Part shown: one piece after another, positions 1 through 8,250 of the stretch
How positions within the stretch are numbered: the stretch's first letter is position 1
Layout: every line of letters starts with the position of its first letter
Origin: CAIPFQ01 sp964641775
GTDB lineage: Bacteria > Chlamydiota > Chlamydiia > Chlamydiales > SM23-39
Assembly: GCA_964641775.1 (NCBI GenBank)
Contig: CAZXLK010000002.1
Coordinates: 1 to 54,379 of the forward strand
DNA length: 54,379 nucleotides
Direction of reading: 5' to 3'
Notes under the pieces: generated by a model
Told to the model about the DNA's origin: nothing
Seen by the model: only the letters and a program-made list of their open reading frames with translations
The model's database searches: none
Program-made: the position numbers and the translations under genes

Positions 1-13
1 AGGTGGATTTTGG

Positions 14-109
14 ATCGGTCACGGTATCGGTCACGGTATCGGTCACGGTATCGGTAACGGTATCGGTCACGGTATCGGTCACGGTATCGGTCACGGTATC
101 GGTCACGGG
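14..109. repeat. 12-bp tandem repeat, eight units
   Basis: Eight consecutive 12-bp units of the form atcggtcacggt fill this stretch directly upstream of sctN. Unit 4 carries an A for a C (atcggtaacggt) and unit 8 ends in G. Each unit is itself two hexamers (cggtca, cggtat), so the array is also a degenerate 6-bp repeat. The same hexamers recur between sctN and sctO and after the YidD-like gene. The array leaves only 14 nt before the sctN start, so it must lie in the leader or the promoter region of that gene. Its function is unknown. Confidence 0.95.
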
Positions 110-123
110 ATATGTAAATAATT

Positions 124-1440
124 ATGGACCTACCACCATCTTTTGATAAATTGATCAGCCATCTTGAAGAGCTGGAGCTTACAACCGTCCATGGGCGGAT
201 CACCGAAGTGATTGGCATGCTCATTCGAGCGATCATTCCCCAAGTGAAAATGGGGGAAATTTGTTTGATCAAGAGGGCCGGAGAGCCTTTGGCTGCAGAA
301 GTCGTCGGCTTTACCAAAGAAGAGGTCATTTTATCTCCGCTCGGGGATTTGAGAGGCATTGGTCCCTCTTCGGAAGTAGTTCCCCTTCGGATGCCCATGC
401 ATATTAAAGTAGGTCCTGAGCTTTTAGGGAGAGTTTTAAATGGTCTCGGACAACCGATTGACATTGAAACGATGGGACCTCTCAATTTGCAAGAATCCTA
501 TCCTGTCATAAACGCCCCTCCGGATCCGTTGAAAAGAGGTCTCATCACAGAGCCGCTTTCTACGGGAGTTCGGGGCATTGATGGAGTTCTTACCTGCGGA
601 AAAGGGCAACGGGTTGGCATTTTTAGCGCAGCAGGAGTTGGAAAATCGACCCTTTTGGGAATGATTGCCCGAAATGCAAAAGCCGATGTCAATGTAATCT
701 CTTTAATTGGAGAAAGGGGACGGGAGGTTCGGGAATTTTTGATCAATGATTTGGGCGAAGAAGGGATGAAGCGCTCTGTCATTATTGTCTCAACGTCAGA
801 TCAAGCAGCGCAAATGAGGCTCAATGCCGCTTATGTCGGCACGGCTATTGCAGAGTATTTCCGCGATCAGGGCAAATCGGTCATTTTGATGATGGACTCG
901 ATCACCCGTTATGCGCGGGCGCTTCGAGAAATTGGACTTGCAGCGGGAGAGCCTCCGGCGAGGGCCGGCTATACGCCATCTGTTTTTGCAACGCTGCCGA
1001 GGCTTTTGGAAAGATCGGGAAATTCGGAAAAAGGATCGATCACCGCATTTTATACCATTTTAGTTGCGGGAGATGATCTCAATGAGCCGGTGGCAGATGA
1101 AGTCCGCTCGATTTTGGATGGCCACATCATCTTATCTTCCGATTTAGCACGTCAATACCACTTCCCTGCGATTGATGTTTTGGCCTCCGTAAGCCGGATC
1201 CTATCGCAAGTCGTCGACAAGCCCCATCTTGAGCTCATTGGCAAGGTGCGCGAAGTTCTTGCCAATTACAAGAAAAATGAGCTTTTGATCCGCATTGGCG
1301 AATATAAGCCCGGTTCCGACAAAATGGCTGACTTTGCCCTCAAATACATTGACAAAGTAAACCGCTTCCTCAAACAATCAATCGACGACAAAGCGCCGAT
1401 GGAAGAAACTTTACGTGCCCTCAAAAGTTTGTTTGTATAG
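124..1440 (+). CDS. sctN: Type III secretion ATPase SctN (CdsN)
   Basis: This is the cytoplasmic hexameric ATPase of the injectisome, which strips chaperones from effectors and unfolds them at the export gate. The 438-residue product has the flagellar/T3SS ATPase layout: an N-terminal beta-barrel domain (VHGRITEVIG near residue 23), a P-loop (AAGVGKST, about residues 167-174), a Walker B stretch (VILMMDSITRYARA, about 253-266), the PARAGYTPSVFATLPRLLER segment typical of FliI/SctN, and a small C-terminal domain. Length is normal for the family. It opens the run sctN-O-P-Q, transcribed together. The start at 124 matches the usual N-terminus; no clear Shine-Dalgarno is visible because a hexamer repeat abuts the gene. 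Confidence 0.96.
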   Translation: MDLPPSFDKLISHLEELELTTVHGRITEVIGMLIRAIIPQVKMGEICLIKRAGEPLAAEVVGFTKEEVILSPLGDLRGIGPSSEVVPLRMPMHIKVGPELLGRVLNGLGQPIDIETMGPLNLQESYPVINAPPDPLKRGLITEPLSTGVRGIDGVLTCGKGQRVGIFSAAGVGKSTLLGMIARNAKADVNVISLIGERGREVREFLINDLGEEGMKRSVIIVSTSDQAAQMRLNAAYVGTAIAEYFRDQGKSVILMMDSITRYARALREIGLAAGEPPARAGYTPSVFATLPRLLERSGNSEKGSITAFYTILVAGDDLNEPVADEVRSILDGHIILSSDLARQYHFPAIDVLASVSRILSQVVDKPHLELIGKVREVLANYKKNELLIRIGEYKPGSDKMADFALKYIDKVNRFLKQSIDDKAPMEETLRALKSLFV

Positions 1441-1443
1441 TAG

Positions 1444-1530
1444 CCGATACCGATACCGAGACCGTGACCGATACCGACTAAAATTTGAGCTACATTTCGG
1501 TCACGGTATCGGTATCGGTCTCGGTATCGG
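1444..1530. repeat. Inverted pair of hexamer repeats between sctN and sctO
   Basis: Right after the sctN stop lies a run of ccgata/ccgtga/ccgaga hexamers (1444-1478). After an 18-nt AT-richer spacer the complementary hexamers follow (tcggtcacggtatcgg and onward, 1497-1530). The two arms are built from reverse-complementary hexamers in slightly shifted register, so the transcript could fold into a long, sliding hairpin. The right arm ends about 9 nt before the sctO start and touches its weak ribosome-binding site (ggaatgag), so folding could influence sctO translation. That last step is inference. Confidence 0.9.
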
Positions 1531-1539
1531 AATGAGTTT

Positions 1540-2079
1540 ATGGCTAAGGTAGAATATCCGTTAGAACAGATGCTGACGATCAAAAAGAACCGGTTTGATG
1601 CAGCTGTCAAAATCCTGGAAGAAAAAAAAGCCCTTTTAGAAAAAGCCTATGAAAAGCTCTATGATGTGACCCAAGAAAGAGATGGAGTGCTCAAGCATAA
1701 ACAAGATAAGCTGGAGCAGCTGAGATCCGATTTAGATGCCGGAACGAGTTCAGATAAAATCCAGCAAAGCAAATTCTATTTGAAAGTGGTCGATGAGAGG
1801 CTGGCTGAAAAGGAAAAGAAAGTGAAGGAGCAGCAAAAACAGGTCGATCTTGCCCAAAAACAGGTCGATCTTGCAACGGACGATCTTTTCCAAAAAAAGA
1901 AAGACCTTGAAAAGATCGAAATCCATAAAAAGGAATGGGAAGGAGAAATGGGCTATTGGGTGCAGCAAAAAGAGGCTATCGAACACGATGAACAAGGAGC
2001 TCAAATGCATCAACTTCACAAAAGAGAGGCAAATCAGAGAAAAAAGAATCGAGAAAAAAAGGAAAATAGCTCAAGCTAG
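1540..2079 (+). CDS. sctO: Type III secretion stalk protein SctO (CdsO)
   Basis: This small, highly charged, almost wholly alpha-helical protein of 179 residues sits between sctN and sctP, the place of CdsO in Chlamydia. Its family (SctO/YscO, the FliJ counterpart) forms a coiled-coil stalk that enters the ATPase ring and links it to the export gate SctV. Heptad-like patterns of Leu/Lys/Glu run through most of the chain. Near residues 101-113 the segment KQVDLAQKQVDLA is a perfect internal duplication, mirrored in the DNA (aaacaggtcgatcttgc twice, 1836-1875), so it is a recent tandem repeat in the coil. The C-terminus is Lys/Arg/Asn-rich. Identification rests on coiled-coil character and gene order. 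Confidence 0.88.
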   Translation: MAKVEYPLEQMLTIKKNRFDAAVKILEEKKALLEKAYEKLYDVTQERDGVLKHKQDKLEQLRSDLDAGTSSDKIQQSKFYLKVVDERLAEKEKKVKEQQKQVDLAQKQVDLATDDLFQKKKDLEKIEIHKKEWEGEMGYWVQQKEAIEHDEQGAQMHQLHKREANQRKKNREKKENSSS

Positions 2080-2097
2080 AAGTCTCAATGAGGTAAT

Positions 2098-3312
2098 ATG
2101 TCTACTCCAAGAATCCCGCCGGTCCCCTATCGTGGCGAATCCGATAAATCTGCCCCTGCTACCGATAAGAGACAAATAGAAAAAGTTGAGAAAATCGATC
2201 AGGTCGATGAAGAGGCAAGCGCCCGCCAGCAAAAATTTAGAAAATTTGTAGATGAGGAAAAAGGACAGGATGATTCTGAATTTCCAACTCCATTTGCCCT
2301 TTTTTCAAAATCTGCATCTCCACCTGTTGGAGTTGGGTATGGGATTGGGCTGGACGAGCTTACACCGGAAAATATCGCAGAAAGTAGAGGCGCTCTCAGC
2401 AGTCCTGAATATTCTCCTTCGCCTGCAACATTTTTGAATGACACATTACCTGAGGCAAGTAAATCTAGACCCCCGCTTCCCAATTCAGAAAAGTTTTATT
2501 CAGACATCGATGAACAACAACCGTCCAAAATGAAAGAGACTCCCGGATCATCTGCCCGGACGTTTGTAACAAAAGAAGAAGAAGAAAAAGCGAAAAAGGT
2601 AGAAGCACATCATCACAAAAAAGGTAAAGGGAAGAAAAAGGTCACCGAAGAGCCTCTTGGACCGGGAGCTCCTGCGGAAGTAAAAAAGGAACAGGGACCT
2701 CAAGCTATAGTTACCGGTAGATCGGGCTCCAAATATGTAGCTTCTTTAAAAAAAGAAAAATTAAAAGAAACAGAAGAAACACTAGTTGTTCCTATTAAAG
2801 AAAAAGAAGAAAAAGAGAGAGAAGGGAAAAAAGAAGAGATAAAAACTCCGATTGCTGTTCAATCTCCCACAATAACGCCTCTTCCTGAAGCGGTGATTCC
2901 GGTGGCCACTCAAGCAGCAGCCAATGCTCAGCGCTATCTCGGGCCGGAAGCTCTTGCTATTTATTTTCGTATGGTGGGAACCATTACTTCAATGGTCACT
3001 CCAAAGGGCGATAGCAAGACCGAATTTTTCTTGAACTCCCCTTCTTTTGCCAATTCCAAATTTTTTGGCTCTAAGATTACTATTGAGCGGTTTGCGACAG
3101 CCCCTTATCAATTAAACATCCGCCTTACCGGCTCCAATGAGGCAGTCGTTGCATTTAACAAAAACATTCCTAATTTACTTGCGGCATTTCGAGATGGGAA
3201 ATTTAATTATTCCATTAACAGGATTGATGCAGCGTATGAAAGACCTTTAATTCGGAGAAAAGAAGAAAAAAAAGAAAAAGACTTTGAAGGGGGGATGGGA
3301 GAAAAGACATGA
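2098..3312 (+). CDS. sctP: Type III secretion needle-length regulator SctP (CdsP)
   Basis: The 404-residue product has a long low-complexity N-terminal two thirds, rich in Lys, Glu, Pro and Ser (EEEEKAKKVEAHHHKKGKGK near residue 161), and a folded C-terminal third from about residue 280. In that third the segment ending KFFGSKITIERFATAPYQL resembles the T3S4/FliK-like substrate-specificity domain. SctP proteins measure needle length and switch the secretion apparatus from early to late substrates. The gene starts 19 nt after sctO behind a short gagg element, and its stop overlaps the sctQ start (ATGA), implying translational coupling. The name comes from position and domain style, since SctP proteins are poorly conserved in sequence. 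Confidence 0.8.
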   Translation: MSTPRIPPVPYRGESDKSAPATDKRQIEKVEKIDQVDEEASARQQKFRKFVDEEKGQDDSEFPTPFALFSKSASPPVGVGYGIGLDELTPENIAESRGALSSPEYSPSPATFLNDTLPEASKSRPPLPNSEKFYSDIDEQQPSKMKETPGSSARTFVTKEEEEKAKKVEAHHHKKGKGKKKVTEEPLGPGAPAEVKKEQGPQAIVTGRSGSKYVASLKKEKLKETEETLVVPIKEKEEKEREGKKEEIKTPIAVQSPTITPLPEAVIPVATQAAANAQRYLGPEALAIYFRMVGTITSMVTPKGDSKTEFFLNSPSFANSKFFGSKITIERFATAPYQLNIRLTGSNEAVVAFNKNIPNLLAAFRDGKFNYSINRIDAAYERPLIRRKEEKKEKDFEGGMGEKT

Positions 3313-4379
3313 AAAACCAAACCCTCGAGACGATTTTAAACCGTTTGCCTGAGATTGCAGAGGCAGAAGCAATTCCTCTTTTTGGCAACGCCCCTCCTTT
3401 TGACTCGCAAAAGTTATCAGAGGATCTTGGCTCCAGACTCGATCTCAAAGGATTTTCTTTACATCCGGCAAGACAAAATTGGATCTCTGTCAAAGAGCTC
3501 AAAGAGCAGCTAGGGGAGGGCTTTTTTTCCACGTCTATCTTTTTAAGCCCTCTATCAATGCCTTTTTTCTTTGCGATTTCCAAAGCGGACAAAAATAAAC
3601 TAACCGCTTTCATCATGGAAGGAAAACCGAAAGGGCAAATTTCTGATCCGCTCAAAGAAGGCTTTTGTAAATTTTTGGTGCTGGAAGCGGTGGCTGCGGC
3701 ATCTGGCATCGAGCCGATTTCAAAACTTACCCCCTCTTTGGGAGCCTCCGTTGAGTTTCCGGAGGAAAATGTCTTTTGCATCGATGTGGAAATCACGTTT
3801 GAAGATCACTCCTGCTGGTCGAAAATCATCATTCCTACATCGTTTCAAAAAGCTTGGGTTGAGCATTTTGAGGCTGAGTCTCCTCAATATCGAGCAGAGC
3901 TTGTCAAAAGGACAGAGCTCATCATAGGCTGTCAAATAGGAAGTGTAAAACTTGGGCCGGATGAGTGGAAAAAAATCAAGGCGGGAGATTTTGTTGTTTT
4001 AGATGAGACAAGCTATGATCTTGAAACTAAAACATCTCTTTGCACATTGAAACTAGACGGCACTCCCTTGTTCCATGCAAAAATTGCCGAAAACAGCCTA
4101 GAGCTCATGGATATTGTATTTACAAAAGAGGAAACTATGGAGCAAGAAACGGAAAAAGATATCACCGCAATGAAAAATATTCCGATGACCATATGCGTAG
4201 AGATCGCAAGGTTAAGGATTTCCTTAGATGAGCTCATGAAACTATCACCCGGGAATACCATCCCCCTTCCCATCCATCCCGATCAAGGAGTGGATTTAAC
4301 AGTAAATGGGAAAAAGATTGGTCATGCCGAGCTTGGGGTTTTAGGAGATCGGCTCGGAATCAGAATCTTAGAAGTTTAA
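3309..4379 (+). CDS. sctQ: Type III secretion C-ring protein SctQ (CdsQ)
   Basis: A 356-residue protein with a C-terminal SpoA/FliN-type domain (about residues 285-355: IPMTICVEIARLRISLDELM ... GHAELGVLGDRLGIRI). An earlier, more divergent SpoA-like segment lies around 205-270 (GSVKLGPDEWKKIKAGDFVV). SctQ builds the cytoplasmic sorting platform that docks the ATPase complex and recruits substrate-chaperone pairs. It overlaps sctP by four bases. An internal start for a short C-terminal form, known for SctQ in other systems, could be the ATG at 4137 or the one at 4170, but neither has a strong ribosome-binding site. In Chlamydia the kinase gene pkn5 follows cdsQ; here the next gene is sctC. Confidence 0.88.
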   Translation: MKNQTLETILNRLPEIAEAEAIPLFGNAPPFDSQKLSEDLGSRLDLKGFSLHPARQNWISVKELKEQLGEGFFSTSIFLSPLSMPFFFAISKADKNKLTAFIMEGKPKGQISDPLKEGFCKFLVLEAVAAASGIEPISKLTPSLGASVEFPEENVFCIDVEITFEDHSCWSKIIIPTSFQKAWVEHFEAESPQYRAELVKRTELIIGCQIGSVKLGPDEWKKIKAGDFVVLDETSYDLETKTSLCTLKLDGTPLFHAKIAENSLELMDIVFTKEETMEQETEKDITAMKNIPMTICVEIARLRISLDELMKLSPGNTIPLPIHPDQGVDLTVNGKKIGHAELGVLGDRLGIRILEV

Positions 4380-4427
4380 AGTTGCGAACCATTTCCTCAA
4401 ACGATATGCTTTTCATGCCGAGAGAGA

Positions 4428-4456
4428 TTGCATAAAACAAATCGGTATTTTACGAT
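4428..4456 (+). promoter_or_regulatory. Possible sigma-66/70 type promoter before sctC
   Basis: TTGCAT (4428-4433) and TACGAT (4451-4456) are separated by 17 bp in the 99-bp gap between sctQ and sctC. The spacing is ideal and both hexamers are reasonable matches. Transcription would begin near 4463, close to an aaaggga element (4461-4467) that could serve as the ribosome-binding site for the ATG at 4479. The site would let the secretin be expressed separately from sctN-O-P-Q. It was found by eye only. Confidence 0.4.
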
Positions 4457-4478
4457 GCGAAAAGGGATGTAATATTCT

Positions 4479-7400
4479 ATGCTCAGGGGGCTTTGTACCT
4501 TTTTCTTCATCATCTTCTCTTCTTTGTATTCTGAAGAACCTACCACAGATACATTCCAAGAGACAGAGACAACTATCGCAAGTGTTGACGAAATAGCTGC
4601 TGCAACATTGATGCTGGCCAAAACCGATTTATCAAGCGATAAAGAGGGCTACACCATCAATTACAATACCGTCTCGATCATTGAATACATCCGTTTTGCA
4701 AGCAAAATCTGCAATTTGAATTTCATTTTCAATGAAGCCGATCTTGATTTTACCGTAACCGTTGTCTCCGATGCCCCCATCACTCCGCAAAATGTGATGG
4801 CGACCCTTTTGCAAGTGCTTAGGATCCACGGCTTGCGTCTTTTAGAGCAAGACAAAAATTTAGTTATCCATAAATCAGCAGATGTTGTTCAAATTGCGCC
4901 CCTTGTCACAGATGGATCCCAAGAAAATAACTTCCCCATTGTGACGCGCGTTTTTCGGCTAAAAGTTGCTAAAGTAGACTCCATTGCAGGTATCATCCGC
5001 CCCATGATCTCGGGCTCTGCCCTTTTGGAAGTCTTGTCTGAGACAAAGCAGATGATTCTTACCGATGTGACTGCCAATGTCGATAAAGTGGCCAGCCTCA
5101 TTCAAATTCTCGATTCGCCGCAAAACCAGTTAGACGTTCGGACGTATACGGCAGTAAATAATAAACCTGAGGCACTTGCTGCACTTGCAGATCAAATCAT
5201 GGCCCCATTTGCCGGGACAAACCCCTTTATTTTAGTCCCCCAGCCAATGACAGGCTCGATTTTCATCGTTTCAACGGGCGATCTGATCGATAAAACCCTA
5301 TCCGTGTTGAAAACGCTCGATGTTGCTCCTAAAAAAGAGATGGTCTCTCAACAACAGCTCAAATCTGAAAATATTTTTGTCTATAAAGCAATGAACCGCT
5401 CCAGCGATGATCTTTTGCACTCGCTGCAAAGCATTGGAGACAATCTGCAAAGATCGGGCATTCCCGAAGGCGATTTGATCACTACGATAGACTCTGCCCG
5501 CTCGATTAAAGAAACCAATTCGATCCTATTTGTCGGATCCACCGATGCAATCACAAAAATAAAAGAATTTTTACTATCTCTTGACATGGCAGGGGCAGAA
5601 GGGGTCCCGGGCAAAATGTCTTATTTTGTCTATAACCCCAAAAATCGAAGCGCACAAGAGATTGATAGCGCCTTAAAGGAAATGGCAGATAACCTAAAAC
5701 ACGTCAAAGGCGAGGAAGATCTTGTCAAAGTGCTTCATAGCGCAAAAATCAATACGACAACAAATACGATCCTTTTTTCCGGCGATGAGAGCCAATTTGG
5801 CAAAGTTCGGGCGCTACTTAGCGATGTCGATGCCAAAACAGAGGAGTCTACAAAGCCCGTTTATTTTATCTACAAGCTGCAAAATGCATCGGGCGATGTT
5901 GTAGAAGAGGAGCTGGAAACAATTGCCAAAGACATGGAAAAAACCGGCGCCGCAAATAAGGACGTTTTAAATGTCATCCACACTCTTCGCTACATCAAAG
6001 AGACGAATTCACTTCTTCTCATGGGAAATTCTGCAGCGGTTGATGAAGTCAAAGAGATGATCGTGGAATACGATTATCCAAGAGGAAATGCTACTGTCAG
6101 CAGCAACTTTTTCATGTATAAACCGCAATACAAAAGCGCAAAAGAGATTGAACATTCCCTGCACGATGTCGCATCGAACTTAAAAGCAGCAGGGCTTGCC
6201 GACCCGTCGCTTTTACAAACCATCGACAAGGTAAAATATGTAGAAACGACCAATTCCTTAATTTTTACCGGAAATGCAGACTCGATCAAAAAAATCCAAA
6301 CCTTGATCCCGGAAATTGACATCCCTCCTAAAGAATCTGCCCAAATCCAGCATGTCGGCAAAACGACATTTCTTCTTTATAAATTGAAAGTAGCAGGCGC
6401 GCCCCAAATTCTTGCAGCTTTGAAAAATATGACCGCTAATCTTCAAAAAACCGGGACCGCCGATAAGAATTTGATCGACACCCTAAATTCAATCAAATAC
6501 ATCAAAGAAACAAATTCGCTTCTTTTCACAGGCGATGAGGAATCTCTGCAAAGAGTGCAGCTTCTCATAGAACAATTCGATGTAACTTCTCTTGCAGCAG
6601 CGCCATCTGCCACCACAACAACAGTTCCGGGAGCAGGACAAGCCAATTTCATCCTTTATACCCCTGTTGCCTTGCCTCCGGACGATCTTGAAAAGCTCGT
6701 GAATGATTTTGCAGAAAATGCCCATGCAAGCGGCTTGAACGATCCTGAGCTTTTTGCAGCGATCGCATCCATGAAGCTAGCGGAATCGACCCATTCGCTG
6801 ATTTTTACAGGCACGCCTAAAGCACTCGATCAAATTCAGCAGCTTCTCAAAAGTTTTGATGTTCCTGCTAATCTGATTACAAAACCCAGTCCTACTGCCC
6901 CATCAGAGCCATCGATCCAAGGGATCGATAACACAAGCTTTATGGTCTATAAACTTCAATTCCATAAAGGCGATGAGATACAAAACGCGCTCAAACAAAT
7001 TGCAAAAGATCTGATCAATAACAATGCCCCGATCAATCAAAACCTTCTCAATTCCATCAATTCCATCCAATGGCTAGAAGTGACAAATTCGATTCTGTCA
7101 TCGGGCGATCAAGAAACACTGACAAGATTGAAGGAACTGATCAAAAATCTCGACATTCCCTTAAAGCAGGTTTTCATTGAAGTTCTTGTTGTTGAAACTT
7201 CTTTGACAAATGCCCTTCTTTTTGGACTCGAGTGGGGAGGCAATTACAAATTCAATAACCGATTTGGAATTAGCTCCTTCAATACGGTTCCCCCTGCGAA
7301 TCCTCAAAGTCCTTTCCCGGATCAGTTTGTCAGCAGATTATCAACCCTTACTCCTCCCAGCGCGCCAACACCTATCGGCAATATTCCTCCCGTTACCGGA

Positions 7401-8129
7401 TTTGATTTGGGCGTGATTGGAGAGGTCATTAAACATAAAGGGGAAACCTTCCTCACTTTGGGCTCTTTATTGAATGCGCTGCAAACCGATAACGAAACGA
7501 CGATCATTACGGCGCCGAAACTCTTAGGTCAAGATGGAAGAACTTCAACCATTTTTTCCGGTGCGAATATCCCTTTCACAGGATCCTTTGTCAACAATAC
7601 AACAAATGGCGCGACGATTTTAACGTCCAATATTGAATATAGAGATATTGGACTAAATCTTACGATTACTCCGGTATTAGGTAATTCCGATATCGTAACT
7701 CTCGATATCGATTTAGATCGATCCCAAACTGCATCCGGCATCACGCAATCCTCTTTGAATTTCCAAAACCAGTCGGCAAACGGGATCATTACAAGCAAAA
7801 CGACGATGCAGACAACGGTCCATGTTCCGGATCGCAATTTCTTAGTCTTAAGCGGCTTTGTGAACAATTCCACCACAAAAACCAAACAAGGAATCCCCTG
7901 CTTAGGCGGTCTTCCAATGATTGGCGCTGCCTTTTCGCAGCAAAATGATACGATTTCCAATCAAAACATCGTCATCTTTTTAAGACCGTTTATCATTAAT
8001 TCGATCGAAGACATGCGAAGAGTGACCTCGGAGCAAGAAGATTTCTTCCGAGATCAAGCCGGCACACCTTTCTTGGAGCATAATTATGACGATGCAGTTG
8101 AGCTCATCAAAACCATCGACGATGAATAG
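4479..8129 (+). CDS. sctC: Type III secretion secretin SctC (CdsC), enlarged
   Basis: This is the outer-membrane ring of the injectisome. The 1216-residue precursor begins with a signal peptide (MLRGLCTFFFIIFSSLYS), followed by an N0 domain (about 47-125), an N1-type domain (about 157-215), and a seven-fold array of roughly 75-95 residue modules (about 295-893). The modules share a pattern: F-x-Y-K, then a helix, then (I/V)KETNSLLFTG, then a helix ending in D. The C-terminal secretin domain (about 893-1190) contains VPDRNFLVLSGFV and GIPCLGGLPMIG, typical of secretin barrels. I recall Chlamydia CdsC as clearly shorter (around 900 residues), so the periplasmic stack appears extended. A promoter-like site lies upstream, and the 3' end overlaps a possible upstream start of the next gene. 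Confidence 0.95.
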   Translation: MLRGLCTFFFIIFSSLYSEEPTTDTFQETETTIASVDEIAAATLMLAKTDLSSDKEGYTINYNTVSIIEYIRFASKICNLNFIFNEADLDFTVTVVSDAPITPQNVMATLLQVLRIHGLRLLEQDKNLVIHKSADVVQIAPLVTDGSQENNFPIVTRVFRLKVAKVDSIAGIIRPMISGSALLEVLSETKQMILTDVTANVDKVASLIQILDSPQNQLDVRTYTAVNNKPEALAALADQIMAPFAGTNPFILVPQPMTGSIFIVSTGDLIDKTLSVLKTLDVAPKKEMVSQQQLKSENIFVYKAMNRSSDDLLHSLQSIGDNLQRSGIPEGDLITTIDSARSIKETNSILFVGSTDAITKIKEFLLSLDMAGAEGVPGKMSYFVYNPKNRSAQEIDSALKEMADNLKHVKGEEDLVKVLHSAKINTTTNTILFSGDESQFGKVRALLSDVDAKTEESTKPVYFIYKLQNASGDVVEEELETIAKDMEKTGAANKDVLNVIHTLRYIKETNSLLLMGNSAAVDEVKEMIVEYDYPRGNATVSSNFFMYKPQYKSAKEIEHSLHDVASNLKAAGLADPSLLQTIDKVKYVETTNSLIFTGNADSIKKIQTLIPEIDIPPKESAQIQHVGKTTFLLYKLKVAGAPQILAALKNMTANLQKTGTADKNLIDTLNSIKYIKETNSLLFTGDEESLQRVQLLIEQFDVTSLAAAPSATTTTVPGAGQANFILYTPVALPPDDLEKLVNDFAENAHASGLNDPELFAAIASMKLAESTHSLIFTGTPKALDQIQQLLKSFDVPANLITKPSPTAPSEPSIQGIDNTSFMVYKLQFHKGDEIQNALKQIAKDLINNNAPINQNLLNSINSIQWLEVTNSILSSGDQETLTRLKELIKNLDIPLKQVFIEVLVVETSLTNALLFGLEWGGNYKFNNRFGISSFNTVPPANPQSPFPDQFVSRLSTLTPPSAPTPIGNIPPVTGFDLGVIGEVIKHKGETFLTLGSLLNALQTDNETTIITAPKLLGQDGRTSTIFSGANIPFTGSFVNNTTNGATILTSNIEYRDIGLNLTITPVLGNSDIVTLDIDLDRSQTASGITQSSLNFQNQSANGIITSKTTMQTTVHVPDRNFLVLSGFVNNSTTKTKQGIPCLGGLPMIGAAFSQQNDTISNQNIVIFLRPFIINSIEDMRRVTSEQEDFFRDQAGTPFLEHNYDDAVELIKTIDDE

Positions 8130-8132
8130 AAT

Positions 8133-8246
8133 ATTTAACCACCGAGAACACCGAGAGCACAGAGATCTTTTTTGCGGAGCAAAAAAGAAAAATTATCTTT
8201 CTTTTCCCTCCCTCGGTGTTCTCGGTGTGCTCGGTGGTTTATTTCT
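8133..8246. repeat. Palindromic 'ccaccgagaacaccgag' repeat, copy 1
   Basis: This roughly 114-bp element has a left arm aaccaccgagaacaccgag and a right arm reading ctcggtgttctcggtgtgct then cggtggttt, which are near-perfect reverse complements. The centre is AT-rich (ttttttgc, then gcaaaaaag). It begins just after the sctC stop codon and is repeated 129 bp further on. In the reading frame of the downstream lipoprotein it encodes NHREHREHRDLF and, at its far end, a hydrophobic SLGVLGVLGGLFL stretch. Translated 'NHREHREHR' repeats are, from memory, scattered across several environmental bacterial genomes. Confidence 0.93.
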
Positions 8247-8250
8247 AAAA

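Noticed and set aside
14..109. Possible CRISPR array.
   Set aside because: The 12-bp units are contiguous with no spacers and no cas genes are nearby; it is a simple tandem repeat.
1266..1610. 114-codon minus-strand frame across the sctN-sctO junction.
   Set aside because: It is rich in RYRDRYRYRDR from the hexamer repeats and antisense to two firmly identified genes.
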